This document shows positions 24,464 through 32,107 of a stretch of DNA of 37,267 nucleotides, in pieces. The notes beneath the pieces are model-generated. The model had not been told where the DNA came from and searched no databases. It saw nothing but the letters and a program-made list of their open reading frames with translations. This stretch comes from Lachnospiraceae bacterium. Lineage in GTDB: Bacteria > Bacillota > Clostridia > Lachnospirales > Lachnospiraceae. A program made the position numbers and the translations under genes. Location: NCBI GenBank assembly GCA_017446045.1, contig JAFSRP010000013.1:1-37267 (forward strand). The letters are read 5' to 3'. Numbering within the stretch: the stretch's first letter is position 1; each line of letters begins with the position of its first letter.

Positions 24464-25621
24464 ATGAGTTCCATGCTTATTGCGGTAATCTACCTGATCT
24501 TTATCAGCCTGGGACTGCCGGATTCGCTGCTTGGAGCGGGATGGCCGAAAATGCAGACGGCGTTCGGAGTGCCGTCTGCCTGGGCAGGATATGTGTCCAT
24601 GACGATCTCTTTTATGACGATCATTTCCGTCCTTTGCAGTCCTGAGCTGATCCGCAGATTCCAGACAAAGTGGATCGTGATCGTCTCTGTTTTTATGACG
24701 ATCCTTGGTCTGCTGGGTTTTTCATTTTCCGGAAGATTCTGGATGTTGTTTCTTTTCGCTGTGCCCTACGGACTCGGGGCCGGAGCGATCGACGCGTCGA
24801 TCAATCATTATGTGGCAAATCACTATCCGTCTTCCGTCATGAATTTCCTGCATTGCTTTTACGGTGTCGGTGCGGTGATCAGCCCTTTTATCATGTCATT
24901 TGCCATTAAGACGGCCCGTTGGAATGAAGGGTACCGTTGGACGGCATATCTTCAGACCTGTATCATGCTGGTATGCATTCTGTCGCTGCCGCTCTGGAAG
25001 CAGAACGAATCCCGGGAACAGGAAGATGATCATGACAGCGCCGGGGTATGGGAAATACTGAAAGTGCCGGGTGTACTTCTGACACTGATCGCGTTCTTCG
25101 CCTATTGCTCCGGTGAGGCGACCTGTTCCCTGTGGACACCCAGCTATTTCGCAGGTACAAGAACAGGTCTGGATGACGGGACCATTGCTTCTTTCGGTTC
25201 GCTCGTCTTCGGCGGCATGATGCTGGGCCGGTTTCTCTCCGGTCTCACTTCCGACAAGCTGGGTGACAGACGCCTTATCCGCATCGGCGTTGTTCTCGAG
25301 GTCTTTGGGATCCTGCTGGTCCTCATTCCCACAATGGGGTGGGCCCCGGCGGCTACCGGCTTTCTGATCATCGGGACCGGTATGGGGCCCGTTTTTCCCT
25401 CGATCCAGCACATGGCCCCGGTCAATTTCGGCAAACGCTTCAGTGCGGCTGTGATCAGCCTGCAAATGGCATCCGCCTATATTGGTATGACGTTTATGCC
25501 GATGGTTTTCGGGCATATCCAGCAGGCCGTGGGAATCGGCATCATGCCAGTGTATCTGCTTTCATTTGCGGTCCTGAATCTTACGATGCTGGAGATCGCT
25601 TATCGTCGTCTGAAAGCCTGA
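24464..25621 (+). CDS. MFS transporter
   Basis: 385 residues from ATG 24464 (AAGGAG upstream; GTG 24461 is equally well spaced). About 12 hydrophobic segments. The first loop has GLPDSLLGAGWPKMQTAFGVP, helices 4-5 have GLGAGAIDASINHYVANHYP followed by NFLHCFYGVGAVISP, and the second half has GRFLSGLTSDKLGDRR, the repeated MFS loop motif. GLPDSLLGAGWP and the NHYV/NFLH pair recall the FucP/YfkF-like sugar or unknown-substrate MFS group. It is the last gene of the ExbB/ExbD-like run; a 78-bp gap follows. The substrate is unknown, and its link to the proton-channel pair may only be co-transcription. Confidence 0.85.
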   Translation: MSSMLIAVIYLIFISLGLPDSLLGAGWPKMQTAFGVPSAWAGYVSMTISFMTIISVLCSPELIRRFQTKWIVIVSVFMTILGLLGFSFSGRFWMLFLFAVPYGLGAGAIDASINHYVANHYPSSVMNFLHCFYGVGAVISPFIMSFAIKTARWNEGYRWTAYLQTCIMLVCILSLPLWKQNESREQEDDHDSAGVWEILKVPGVLLTLIAFFAYCSGEATCSLWTPSYFAGTRTGLDDGTIASFGSLVFGGMMLGRFLSGLTSDKLGDRRLIRIGVVLEVFGILLVLIPTMGWAPAATGFLIIGTGMGPVFPSIQHMAPVNFGKRFSAAVISLQMASAYIGMTFMPMVFGHIQQAVGIGIMPVYLLSFAVLNLTMLEIAYRRLKA

Positions 25622-25699
25622 GCAGGAGCGAAGCACGTCAGCGCTGTTCGCATTTCCTTTCGATATGGATAAACTGTGACGAAACGATAATATGAATCA

Positions 25700-26149
25700 A
25701 TGAAAGATCAGAAGTTTTATGAACAATTGAAACAGCTGCGTGATTCCGAAGGGTTCGGATCCATGGTGGGACTGCGGCATACAAAGGTAGCGGAAGGAAC
25801 TGCGGAGGCAGAGATCCCGATCCGGCCGGAGTATATCAATCTTCAGGGCACAGTCCATGGCGGGGTATTGCTGACGCTGGCGGATGTCACGGGTGGTACG
25901 GCAGCCTGCTCTTACGGACATATCGTTGCGACAGTAGATAACAGTTATCATTTCCTGCGGGCCGGTAAAGATGTGACACTGCTGAAAGCAAAGGCAAATG
26001 TGATCAAGGCCGGCAGAAAGATCATGGTATTTGACGTTTCTGTATGCAATCAGGACGGAACACTGCTGGGAGAAGGACTGTTTTCTTATATGCCGCTGGA
26101 TATCGAGCCGGACTTTAGTAAGCTTCACAGTGAGCGGGACCCGGAGTGA
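25700..26149 (+). CDS. PaaI-like hotdog-fold thioesterase
   Basis: 149 residues from ATG 25700; the ribosome binding site is weak. Hotdog core: NLQGTVHGGVLLTLADVTGGTAA contains the catalytic-type HGG and the Asp on the long helix, then VATVDNSYHFLRAGKDVTLLKAKANVIKAGRKIMVFDVSV and LLGEGLFSYMPL. PaaI-like enzymes hydrolyse acyl- or aroyl-CoA esters, often to release trapped CoA. No phenylacetate genes are present, so a house-cleaning role is more likely. The next gene starts 32 bp downstream. Confidence 0.85.
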   Translation: MKDQKFYEQLKQLRDSEGFGSMVGLRHTKVAEGTAEAEIPIRPEYINLQGTVHGGVLLTLADVTGGTAACSYGHIVATVDNSYHFLRAGKDVTLLKAKANVIKAGRKIMVFDVSVCNQDGTLLGEGLFSYMPLDIEPDFSKLHSERDPE

Positions 26150-26181
26150 ACGCCCGGCCTTTTATGAACGGAAGAGAAACG

Positions 26182-26673
26182 ATGAGACTGTTTATTGCCA
26201 TTTTATTAACCGATGAAATGAGATCATCTCTGATCGGCACGATGCATGCGCTGAAGCAGGCCGGTATACGGGGCAGTTATGTCCCGGCACAGAACCTTCA
26301 TCTGACGCTGGCATTTATCGGCGAGACAGACGATGCGGGGGCTGTGAAGGATGCGATGCAGACCCTGAAGTTTAAGTCATTCCGGCTGTCGCTGTCCGGA
26401 CTGGGGACCTTCGGAGACCGGTTATGGGCGGGCCTCAGGGGTAATCAGGGGTTAAGCGCGGTGGCAAAAGACCTTCGTGAAGCGCTGGATGAAGCCGGGA
26501 TACCATACGACAAAAAGACGTTCACACCGCACATCACCCTCGTCCGCAGAATGAACGGGAACTGGAAGACGGTCCCTGCGCCGAAGGGGGAAATGATGGT
26601 CCGCAGGATCTCACTCATGCGCTCCGTACTGAAGGATGGGAAGCGGGTATATACAGAGATCTTTTCGGTGTGA
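26182..26673 (+). CDS. thpR: RNA 2',3'-cyclic phosphodiesterase (2H phosphoesterase, ThpR/LigT family)
   Basis: 163 residues from ATG 26182, chosen because the family starts MRLFIAI and GGAAGAG precedes it; an ATG at 26164 adds six residues. The two HxTx motifs of 2H phosphoesterases are present: HLTL (His40) and HITL (His117). LWAGLRGN and FTPHITLVRR are conserved contexts. The enzyme opens 2',3'-cyclic phosphates on RNA to 2'-phosphates and can join tRNA halves in reverse in vitro. The MFS gene downstream follows after 26 bp, so they are likely co-transcribed; no functional tie is evident. Confidence 0.87.
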   Translation: MRLFIAILLTDEMRSSLIGTMHALKQAGIRGSYVPAQNLHLTLAFIGETDDAGAVKDAMQTLKFKSFRLSLSGLGTFGDRLWAGLRGNQGLSAVAKDLREALDEAGIPYDKKTFTPHITLVRRMNGNWKTVPAPKGEMMVRRISLMRSVLKDGKRVYTEIFSV

Positions 26674-26699
26674 GCAGGAGAAGTGCAAACGGAGGCAAT

Positions 26700-27902
26700 A
26701 TGCTCGGAAAGCTAAAAAATGTATACAGGCAGGATTCCTGTTATCTGCTCCTTCTGGAATCGATCCTGGTGACCGGGCTCGGATACGGGATCTACAAAGG
26801 CGTGATCGACAATTACCTGGCGGAGATCGTCGTGATGGGCGAGCTGGACCGCGGTATCGCGGAGTTCTTCCGGGAGCTGCCGGGTCTGATGCTGATCTTT
26901 ATACTGGCAGCCTTGTATACGTTTTCCGCAGAAAAGATCTATAAACTCGGAGCAGTCATCATGACAGCCGGAATGGCGATGCTGGCAATGGTCCCGCCAG
27001 CCAGAGCCCTGGTCACGCTTGGGATCTGCGTACACTCCCTTGGCGAACATCTTCAGCTCGGAATGAAGAATACGCTCGGACTGCGTTATTCCAAAGAGGG
27101 GCAGGGCGGCACGGCACTCGGGTACCAGAACGCTATTTCCCACATCGGGACGCTGTTCGGGTATCTGCTGATCATTGTCGCGTTTTTCTTCCTGGCCGGG
27201 CGAAAACCGTACCGCGCCTTTTTCCTGCTTTCCGCCTTGCTGCTTGCGGCAGCAGCCCTGCTTACCTTCGGCATTACCGGCAACAGTGAGACAGACGGCA
27301 ACAAGCGGCGTTTCTATTTCCGGAAAAAATTCACCAAATACTATATGCTTGAGGTGTTCTACGGAGCGCGCAAACAGGTATTCTTTACCTTCGGACCGTA
27401 TGTGCTGATCCTGTTTTACGGAGCATCCGCTTCAGTCATCAGCCTGCTTTTTTCGATCTCTGCTGTTGCGTGCTTTTTTCTGGCCCCGACAGTCGGCTGG
27501 ATCATCGACAGAGTCGGTTATAAGATCGTCATGATCTCGGACACTCTGATCCTGGTGGTCGTGTGCTTCTTCTATGGCTTTGCCCATCACCTGTTCCCGA
27601 GAAACATAGCCTTTGTGGTCTGCTGCGTCAACTATATCCTGGATTCGGTGATCTCGCTTGCCTCCATGGCTTCCAATGTCTATGTACAGGACATTTCAAC
27701 AAGTCAGGAGGAGATGAAGGCAACGATCTCGACAGGCATTTCGGTCAACCATCTGATCACCGTACTGATCGCCCTCTTCGGCGGTTGGATCTGGCAGACG
27801 CTCGGTGTTGAGACCCTGTTCATCTTGTCGGCGATCCTCGGGCTGTGCAACAGCGCCTATGCGGCAACGATCCACCCGGCGCAGGATCGTCGAAGTCAGT
27901 AA
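26700..27902 (+). CDS. MFS-type membrane transporter
   Basis: 400 residues from ATG 26700 (CGGAGG eight bases upstream; a GTG at 26670 overlapping the previous stop is less likely). Around 11-12 hydrophobic segments, for example LPGLMLIFILAALYTFS, IGTLFGYLLIIVAFFFLAG, FFLLSALLLAAAALLTFGI and ISLLFSISAVACFFLAPTVGWIIDRVGYK, where the last resembles the MFS loop G...DR.G.+. The N-terminal half contains YKGVIDNYLAEIVVM and GEHLQLGMKNTLGLRYSKEG, which I do not recognise as a substrate signature. It is a different MFS branch from the transporter at 24464-25621. Substrate unknown. Confidence 0.75.
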   Translation: MLGKLKNVYRQDSCYLLLLESILVTGLGYGIYKGVIDNYLAEIVVMGELDRGIAEFFRELPGLMLIFILAALYTFSAEKIYKLGAVIMTAGMAMLAMVPPARALVTLGICVHSLGEHLQLGMKNTLGLRYSKEGQGGTALGYQNAISHIGTLFGYLLIIVAFFFLAGRKPYRAFFLLSALLLAAAALLTFGITGNSETDGNKRRFYFRKKFTKYYMLEVFYGARKQVFFTFGPYVLILFYGASASVISLLFSISAVACFFLAPTVGWIIDRVGYKIVMISDTLILVVVCFFYGFAHHLFPRNIAFVVCCVNYILDSVISLASMASNVYVQDISTSQEEMKATISTGISVNHLITVLIALFGGWIWQTLGVETLFILSAILGLCNSAYAATIHPAQDRRSQ

Positions 27903-27966
27903 CAGGGTCCGGATGCGGATATTTACGGAAGATCGGGCCGGAACAGACAGGAATTAGGCTGGTTTT

Positions 27967-28734
27967 ATGGAAGTCATCAACGGAGAATTTTTTATGAAGG
28001 GCTGCGGCAGGGAGGATCCCTGCTGTCTGCACTCGGCTGCGGAAGCGAAGGAACTGATCCTTGAAGCCGGTTTTCTTCCGCTGTTTGAAAATGGTGCTGC
28101 CGGGTTTTCGGTGGAAGAACGCGTGCCGGCTGCCAATTGGTGGACAGGTGATCACGAAGGGGATCCATGGGAGTGGAGGATGATCCTTGCCAGAGATCCG
28201 GAGATCGTGTATGGCAAGTTTTTCGATAAAAAGGCGGGCTTTATCAGCAGGGAGTGGTTTCCGGAGTTTGCGAACTACCGTCGTAACGGATATGATTTCG
28301 ACGCGCTTTGGGAAGATGAATTGGCGTCACGACGCATGAAACGGATCATGGATGTGTTCGGGACTGAGGAGTCTGTTTCCGAAGCTCATACCGGTCAGGC
28401 TTTTCTTTCTTTTGAGCTGAAAGAACTTGCCGGTTTTGGTAAAGGCGGAGAGAAAAACTTTGAAGGCGTCCTCACTGACCTGCAAATGCACACCTATCTG
28501 GTCATGTGTGATTTTCGGCAAAAAGTGAACCGCAAGGGACAGCCTTATGGCTGGCACATCGCGGCATTGGAGATGCCTGAGACAAAGTGGGGATATGCAC
28601 ATGTGACATCATGCTATCATAAGGATCCCGAAGAGTCCTTGGACGGGATCCGGGAACAGGCAGCACGGTTTTTTCCGGAAGCTGACAGGGAATATCTGCG
28701 GAAAGCGCTTGCTTTACGGAGATCCGGAAGATAA
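27967..28734 (+). CDS. AlkZ-related protein
   Basis: 255 residues from ATG 27967; ATG 27994 has a better GGAGA site 7 bases upstream and would give 246. Conserved strings FLPLFENGAAGFSVEERVPA, NWWTG, DPWEWRMILAR, VYGKFFDKKAGFISREWFPEF and FELKELAGFGKGGEKNFEG, plus TDLQMHTYLVMCDFRQ, match a clostridial family labelled AlkZ-related. AlkZ/YcaQ proteins are winged-helix DNA glycosylases that unhook interstrand crosslinks; this family is shorter and its activity is not established to my knowledge. It is 64 bp after an MFS gene. Confidence 0.65.
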   Translation: MEVINGEFFMKGCGREDPCCLHSAAEAKELILEAGFLPLFENGAAGFSVEERVPAANWWTGDHEGDPWEWRMILARDPEIVYGKFFDKKAGFISREWFPEFANYRRNGYDFDALWEDELASRRMKRIMDVFGTEESVSEAHTGQAFLSFELKELAGFGKGGEKNFEGVLTDLQMHTYLVMCDFRQKVNRKGQPYGWHIAALEMPETKWGYAHVTSCYHKDPEESLDGIREQAARFFPEADREYLRKALALRRSGR

Positions 28735-28821
28735 AAGTGAAGTAAAAAAAAGGGCCGGAAACGTCAAAAGGAAAAACACGGAACACAATATGATCATGCA
28801 GTATTAAAGGGAGTTTGCAAG

Positions 28822-29193
28822 ATGAGATTTCGTATGGTTCATGAAAATTATAATGTTGCGGATCTGGAAAAGTCGATGGAATTTTATGAGAAGGCGCTTG
28901 GGCTGAAGGAAGCCCGCCGTAAGACAGCGGCCGACGGCTCCTTCATCATTGTCTACCTGAGCAATGAAGAGAGTGATTTCGAACTGGAGCTTACCTGGCT
29001 GAAGGACCATCCGCAGAAATATGACATCGGCGAAGAGGAGTTCCATCTGGCTTTCAAGACCGATGATTTCGAGGCAGCTCATGCCCTGCACGAGGAGATG
29101 GGGTGCATCTGTTTTGAGAACCATTCCATGGGGATCTATTTCATCCAGGATCCTGACGGGTACTGGCTGGAAGTCATCCCGGCAAGTCACTGA
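28822..29193 (+). CDS. VOC-family protein, glyoxalase I (lactoylglutathione lyase)-like
   Basis: 123 residues from ATG 28822 (AAGGGAG nine bases upstream). Two beta-alpha-beta-beta-beta modules of the vicinal-oxygen-chelate fold. Candidate metal ligands sit where GloA has them: His7, Glu56 (FELELT), His75 (EFHLAF) and Glu117 (WLEVIP). FYEKALGLKEARRK and IYFIQDPDGYWLEVI are close to bacterial glyoxalase I. Clostridia usually lack glutathione, so the actual thiol co-substrate or reaction may differ. The gene is convergent with the minus-strand gene after it. Confidence 0.82.
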   Translation: MRFRMVHENYNVADLEKSMEFYEKALGLKEARRKTAADGSFIIVYLSNEESDFELELTWLKDHPQKYDIGEEEFHLAFKTDDFEAAHALHEEMGCICFENHSMGIYFIQDPDGYWLEVIPASH

Positions 29194-29240
29194 GATCAGC
29201 AAGGCGGTTTCTCTTCAGATCAGAAATAAAACAGCGTTGA

Positions 29241-29906
29241 TCAGCGGTGTGTGAGTCCTGCCTTGGCAGCTTTGTCCCTGCCGATCATACAGCCGGGATT
29301 TGTGAGAGGGCAGTCATGCATGCAGCCACCGCAGTGCGGTTCGTTATCCGTAGCTACGATACGGTCCAGATAGTCGATGCGGCAAAAACCGCCCCGTTTG
29401 ATGCGGAATCTCCGGTTCCGCAGTTCACGGACGAGCAGGTTGATCCGGCGCTCATCAGAGATCAGGATACAATTGACATGCTTTTGCAGTAATTCGTCAA
29501 TAAACTGCACTGCCATTTGGAGGCTCTGGCTGCGTGTCTCAGGCTGCCGGGGATCGCCGGCCAGCCACTGGAGCCGTGCCATGGTTTTCCATACACTTAA
29601 GGGCAGTTCCCGTTCCGTTTCTCTGAACGCCCTTATGGGGACTTCATCCAGAAAACGTGTAAAAAAGATCTGGTCAGATGCATGATGCCGGTCCGTACCG
29701 ATCCCGAAGAGTGCCTCCGCAGTCTGACGGTACCGTTCCTGCGTGCCGCAGTAAATGATCCTGCCGGACGTTTCGAAGATACGTCCTGTGTAGGGCAGGA
29801 TCCCGGAATGTTCATAAGCCGCTGCGGTCTCATTAAATGCAGCAGAGCTGCAGCGCAGCGGCGCATCATGATTTGGTCGTGCGGTTCTGATAAGTGTGAT
29901 CTTCAT
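29241..29906 (-). CDS. Histidine-phosphatase-like protein lacking both catalytic histidines, with C-terminal cysteine cluster
   Basis: 221 residues from ATG at 29906. The fold pattern is that of the phosphoglycerate-mutase/histidine-phosphatase superfamily: MKITLIR start, FNETAAAYEHSGIL, RYRQTAEALFG (normally R..RA.QTA), LDEVP, WKTMARLQWLAGD and a C-terminal NCILISDERRINLLVREL. The nucleophile motif RHG is RTA (Arg7-Thr8-Ala9) and the second His (usually S-H-G) is Ser150-Asp151-Glu152, so phosphatase chemistry should be lost. After residue 190 come four cysteines, Cys192, 195, 199 and 206 (C-x2-C-x3-C-x6-C, HCGGCMHDCPLTNPGC), suited to a zinc or iron-sulfur site. No ribosome binding site precedes the start; a promoter lies right at it. 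It may be a binding or sensor protein; function unknown. Confidence 0.65.
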   Translation of the reverse strand: MKITLIRTARPNHDAPLRCSSAAFNETAAAYEHSGILPYTGRIFETSGRIIYCGTQERYRQTAEALFGIGTDRHHASDQIFFTRFLDEVPIRAFRETERELPLSVWKTMARLQWLAGDPRQPETRSQSLQMAVQFIDELLQKHVNCILISDERRINLLVRELRNRRFRIKRGGFCRIDYLDRIVATDNEPHCGGCMHDCPLTNPGCMIGRDKAAKAGLTHR

Positions 29907-29913
29907 AACATTC

Positions 29914-29942
29914 AGTATAGCAGAGTGCAGGACATATTTGAA
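29914..29942 (-). promoter_or_regulatory. Promoter implying a leaderless transcript
   Basis: Minus strand: TTCAAA (29942-29937), 17-base spacer, TATACT (29919-29914), then seven bases to the ATG at 29906. Transcription would begin at or next to the start codon, fitting the missing ribosome binding site. Confidence 0.5.
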
Positions 29943-30043
29943 ACCGGTTTTCCGATGATTTCATGAACAGCGTCATTTTTCGCAGTACAGATTTTTCTCG
30001 GGTTTATGGAATGACCTGAACGACAATAAGAAGGAGCAGGGCA

Positions 30044-30574
30044 ATGATGTTTCGTAAAGCAGCAAAAGATGATTTCGGAGATGTCACAGCACTCTATGAG
30101 AAAGCACATGATGAGGAAGAAGCCGGTCTGATCCATACCGGCTGGCAGCGGGGCGTCTATCCGACAGCCGAGACTGTGCGGGCAGCGCTCGACAGGGACG
30201 ATCTGTTTGTGGCGGAACAGGATGGCAGGATCATAGGTGCGGCTGTTATCAACCAGATCCAGGTGGATGTATATGAAAGCGGAGCCTGGGAATATGCAGC
30301 GCCGGACGACAAAGTAATGGTGCTCCATACGCTGTTTATCGATCCGGCATTTCAGCACCGCGGGATCGGCCGTGCCTTCATTGATTTTTATGAAAAGTAT
30401 GCCGTATCATGTGGTTGTGCGGCGCTCCGAATGGACACCAACGAGATCAATCTCGGTGCGCGTGCGCTGTATGAAAAACTGGGTTATAAAGAGATCGGAA
30501 AAGTACCGACCGAGTTCAACGGCATCAGAGGTGTCATGCTGATCCTGCTGGAAAAGCCCTGCGGAGGGCAATAA
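30044..30574 (+). CDS. GNAT-family N-acetyltransferase
   Basis: 176 residues from ATG 30044 (AAGGAG 7-8 bases upstream; ATG 30047 also possible). GNAT landmarks: FRKAAKDDFGDVTALYEKA, FVAEQDGRIIGAAVINQ, VLHTLFIDPAFQHRGIGRAFIDFYE (acetyl-CoA loop QHRGIG) and LRMDTNEINLGARALYEKLGYKEIG. It transfers an acetyl group from acetyl-CoA to an unknown amine. It is followed after 41 bp by the MBL-fold gene with no terminator, so an operon through 31941 is likely. Confidence 0.88.
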   Translation: MMFRKAAKDDFGDVTALYEKAHDEEEAGLIHTGWQRGVYPTAETVRAALDRDDLFVAEQDGRIIGAAVINQIQVDVYESGAWEYAAPDDKVMVLHTLFIDPAFQHRGIGRAFIDFYEKYAVSCGCAALRMDTNEINLGARALYEKLGYKEIGKVPTEFNGIRGVMLILLEKPCGGQ

Positions 30575-30615
30575 GCGCAAGCCGGTATAAGTGAAAAACG
30601 GATCATGGAGATGGA

Positions 30616-31440
30616 ATGGATATGCGTATCAGTGTACTGACAGACAATATTGAGTATAAAGACTTTAAGGCGGAATGGGGACTTTCTGTCCTGATCGAAT
30701 ACGAAGGCAGGAAGATACTGCTTGATACAGGCGAGACAGGATTGTTTGCGGAGAATGCCGCGAAAATGGGATTGGATCTTAGTGAGGTCGACTGCAGCGT
30801 GCTGTCCCACGCCCATTCAGATCACGCGAACGGATTCGACGTGTTCTTCGGATTGAACCGGAAAGCTCCATTATATGTGCGGGCCTCGACCGCAGAAAAC
30901 TGTTACAAGCCCGCAGAAGAAAGCGGGGAAATGGAATATATCGGTATCCGGAAGGGGTATCTGGAAACATACCGGGACCGTATACATTTCACGGAAGGAG
31001 ACCTGGAGCTGATGCCCGGTGTCTGGCTTCTGCCGCACGATACTCCGGGACTGGAAAAGATGGGACGCCGTGCGGGGCTGTACATCCGGAAGGGTAATGC
31101 CTATGTGCCGGACAGCTTTCAGCACGAGCAGAGCCTGGTGTTTGATACGCCGAAGGGACTGGTGATCTTCAACAGCTGTTCTCATGCTGGAGCTGATAAT
31201 ATCGTCCGTGAAGTCAGCGGGCGGTTCCCGGGTCGTAAGCTGTATGCCATGATCGGAGGGTTCCATCTCTTTGTGCTTTCGGATGAAGAGGTACGGGAAT
31301 TTGCTCAGCGGCTCCGGGAGACCGGTGTCGGGCACGTGATCACCGGACACTGTACCGGAGATGAGGCTATACCGATTTTGAGGGAAGAGCTGGGAGAACG
31401 TCTGATGCAGATGCATTCCGGGATGGTGTGTGAACTGTAA
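30616..31440 (+). CDS. MBL-fold metallo-hydrolase, COG1237-like
   Basis: 274 residues from ATG 30616 (GGAG five bases upstream). The metallo-beta-lactamase metal motif HAHSDH is at 65-70, preceded by ILLDTGETG (strand and Asp). Further His ligands are likely in NSCSHAGADN and TGHCTGDE, and GGFHLF is typical of the group. The layout matches proteins annotated as methanopterin-type aminobenzene 5'-phosphate synthase-like (COG1237), a name transferred from archaea that probably does not describe the reaction in Clostridia. Cytoplasmic hydrolase; substrate unknown. It sits between a GNAT and a ProX gene in one direction. Confidence 0.85.
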   Translation: MDMRISVLTDNIEYKDFKAEWGLSVLIEYEGRKILLDTGETGLFAENAAKMGLDLSEVDCSVLSHAHSDHANGFDVFFGLNRKAPLYVRASTAENCYKPAEESGEMEYIGIRKGYLETYRDRIHFTEGDLELMPGVWLLPHDTPGLEKMGRRAGLYIRKGNAYVPDSFQHEQSLVFDTPKGLVIFNSCSHAGADNIVREVSGRFPGRKLYAMIGGFHLFVLSDEEVREFAQRLRETGVGHVITGHCTGDEAIPILREELGERLMQMHSGMVCEL

Positions 31441-31455
31441 CGGGAGAACATGTAT

Positions 31456-31941
31456 ATGAACAAGCAGGAAACGTATGATTTTCTGGACCGGAGCGGGATC
31501 GGGTATGAGATCACAGAGCATGCGGCTGTCTACAACATGGCAGAGCTGGCGGAGGTTCCGCTTCCTTACCCTGAGGCCGATGCCAAGAATCTTTTCGTTC
31601 GGGATGATAAGAAGCGCAATTACTACCTGATCACCGTGCAGGGTGATAAGCATGTTGACCTGAAGGCGTTCCGCCGTCAGCATGGACTGCGAAATCTGTC
31701 ATTTGCGTCTGCGGAGGACCTGATGGAGATCATGGGCCTGATCCCGGGAGCCGTGACTCCGCTGGGGATCCTCAATGATGAGGGGCGGCGGGTCGAGCTT
31801 TTTTTGGACGAGGCATTTGCGGGAGGCAGGGTCGGCGTTCATCCCAATGACAACACAGCGACGGTCTGGATGCGTACGGACGACCTTATCCGGCTCGTTG
31901 AAGAGCATGGGAATGCCGTACATGTGACCGCGATAGGGTAG
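31456..31941 (+). CDS. Prolyl-tRNA editing deacylase, ProX/YbaK family
   Basis: 161 residues from ATG 31456, chosen because GGGAG is 9 bases away; ATG 31450 is only three bases from it. Family strings: YEITEHAAVYNMAELAEV, KNLFVRDDKKRNYYLITVQGDKHVDLKAFRR (catalytic Lys in KNLF), LSFASAEDLMEIMGLIPGAVTPLGILND and GGRVGVHPNDNTATVWM. These free-standing enzymes hydrolyse Ala-tRNA(Pro) or Cys-tRNA(Pro) mistakes made by prolyl-tRNA synthetase. The gene starts 15 bp after the MBL-fold gene. Confidence 0.9.
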   Translation: MNKQETYDFLDRSGIGYEITEHAAVYNMAELAEVPLPYPEADAKNLFVRDDKKRNYYLITVQGDKHVDLKAFRRQHGLRNLSFASAEDLMEIMGLIPGAVTPLGILNDEGRRVELFLDEAFAGGRVGVHPNDNTATVWMRTDDLIRLVEEHGNAVHVTAIG

Positions 31942-32006
31942 AAGTCTGTTTGTGATTCGAATGCATTATTCCCGGATGGGACCAAATAAAAAACTGCGAA
32001 TAAAAA

Positions 32007-32053
32007 ACTGCCGGCTCTGAGTAGGGGGGGTATCTACCCGGAGTACCGGCAGT
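32007..32053 (-). terminator. Bidirectional terminator between the ProX and panB genes
   Basis: ACTGCCGG (32007-32014) pairs with CCGGCAGT (32046-32053), with an inner GTAG/CTAC. Read on the minus strand the stem is followed by TTTTTTATTC, an excellent signal for panB. On the plus strand CTTTCTATCTT follows, so it may also serve the ProX operon. Confidence 0.85.
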
Positions 32054-32107
32054 CTTTCTATCTTAGTTGTTCAAATGCGTGGATCATTCCTTGATCATCG
32101 GTACAGA

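Noticed and set aside
25622-25660. Terminator after the MFS gene
   Set aside because: GCGAA/TTCGC arms can pair but with a bulge and without a proper T-run, so the evidence is too weak.
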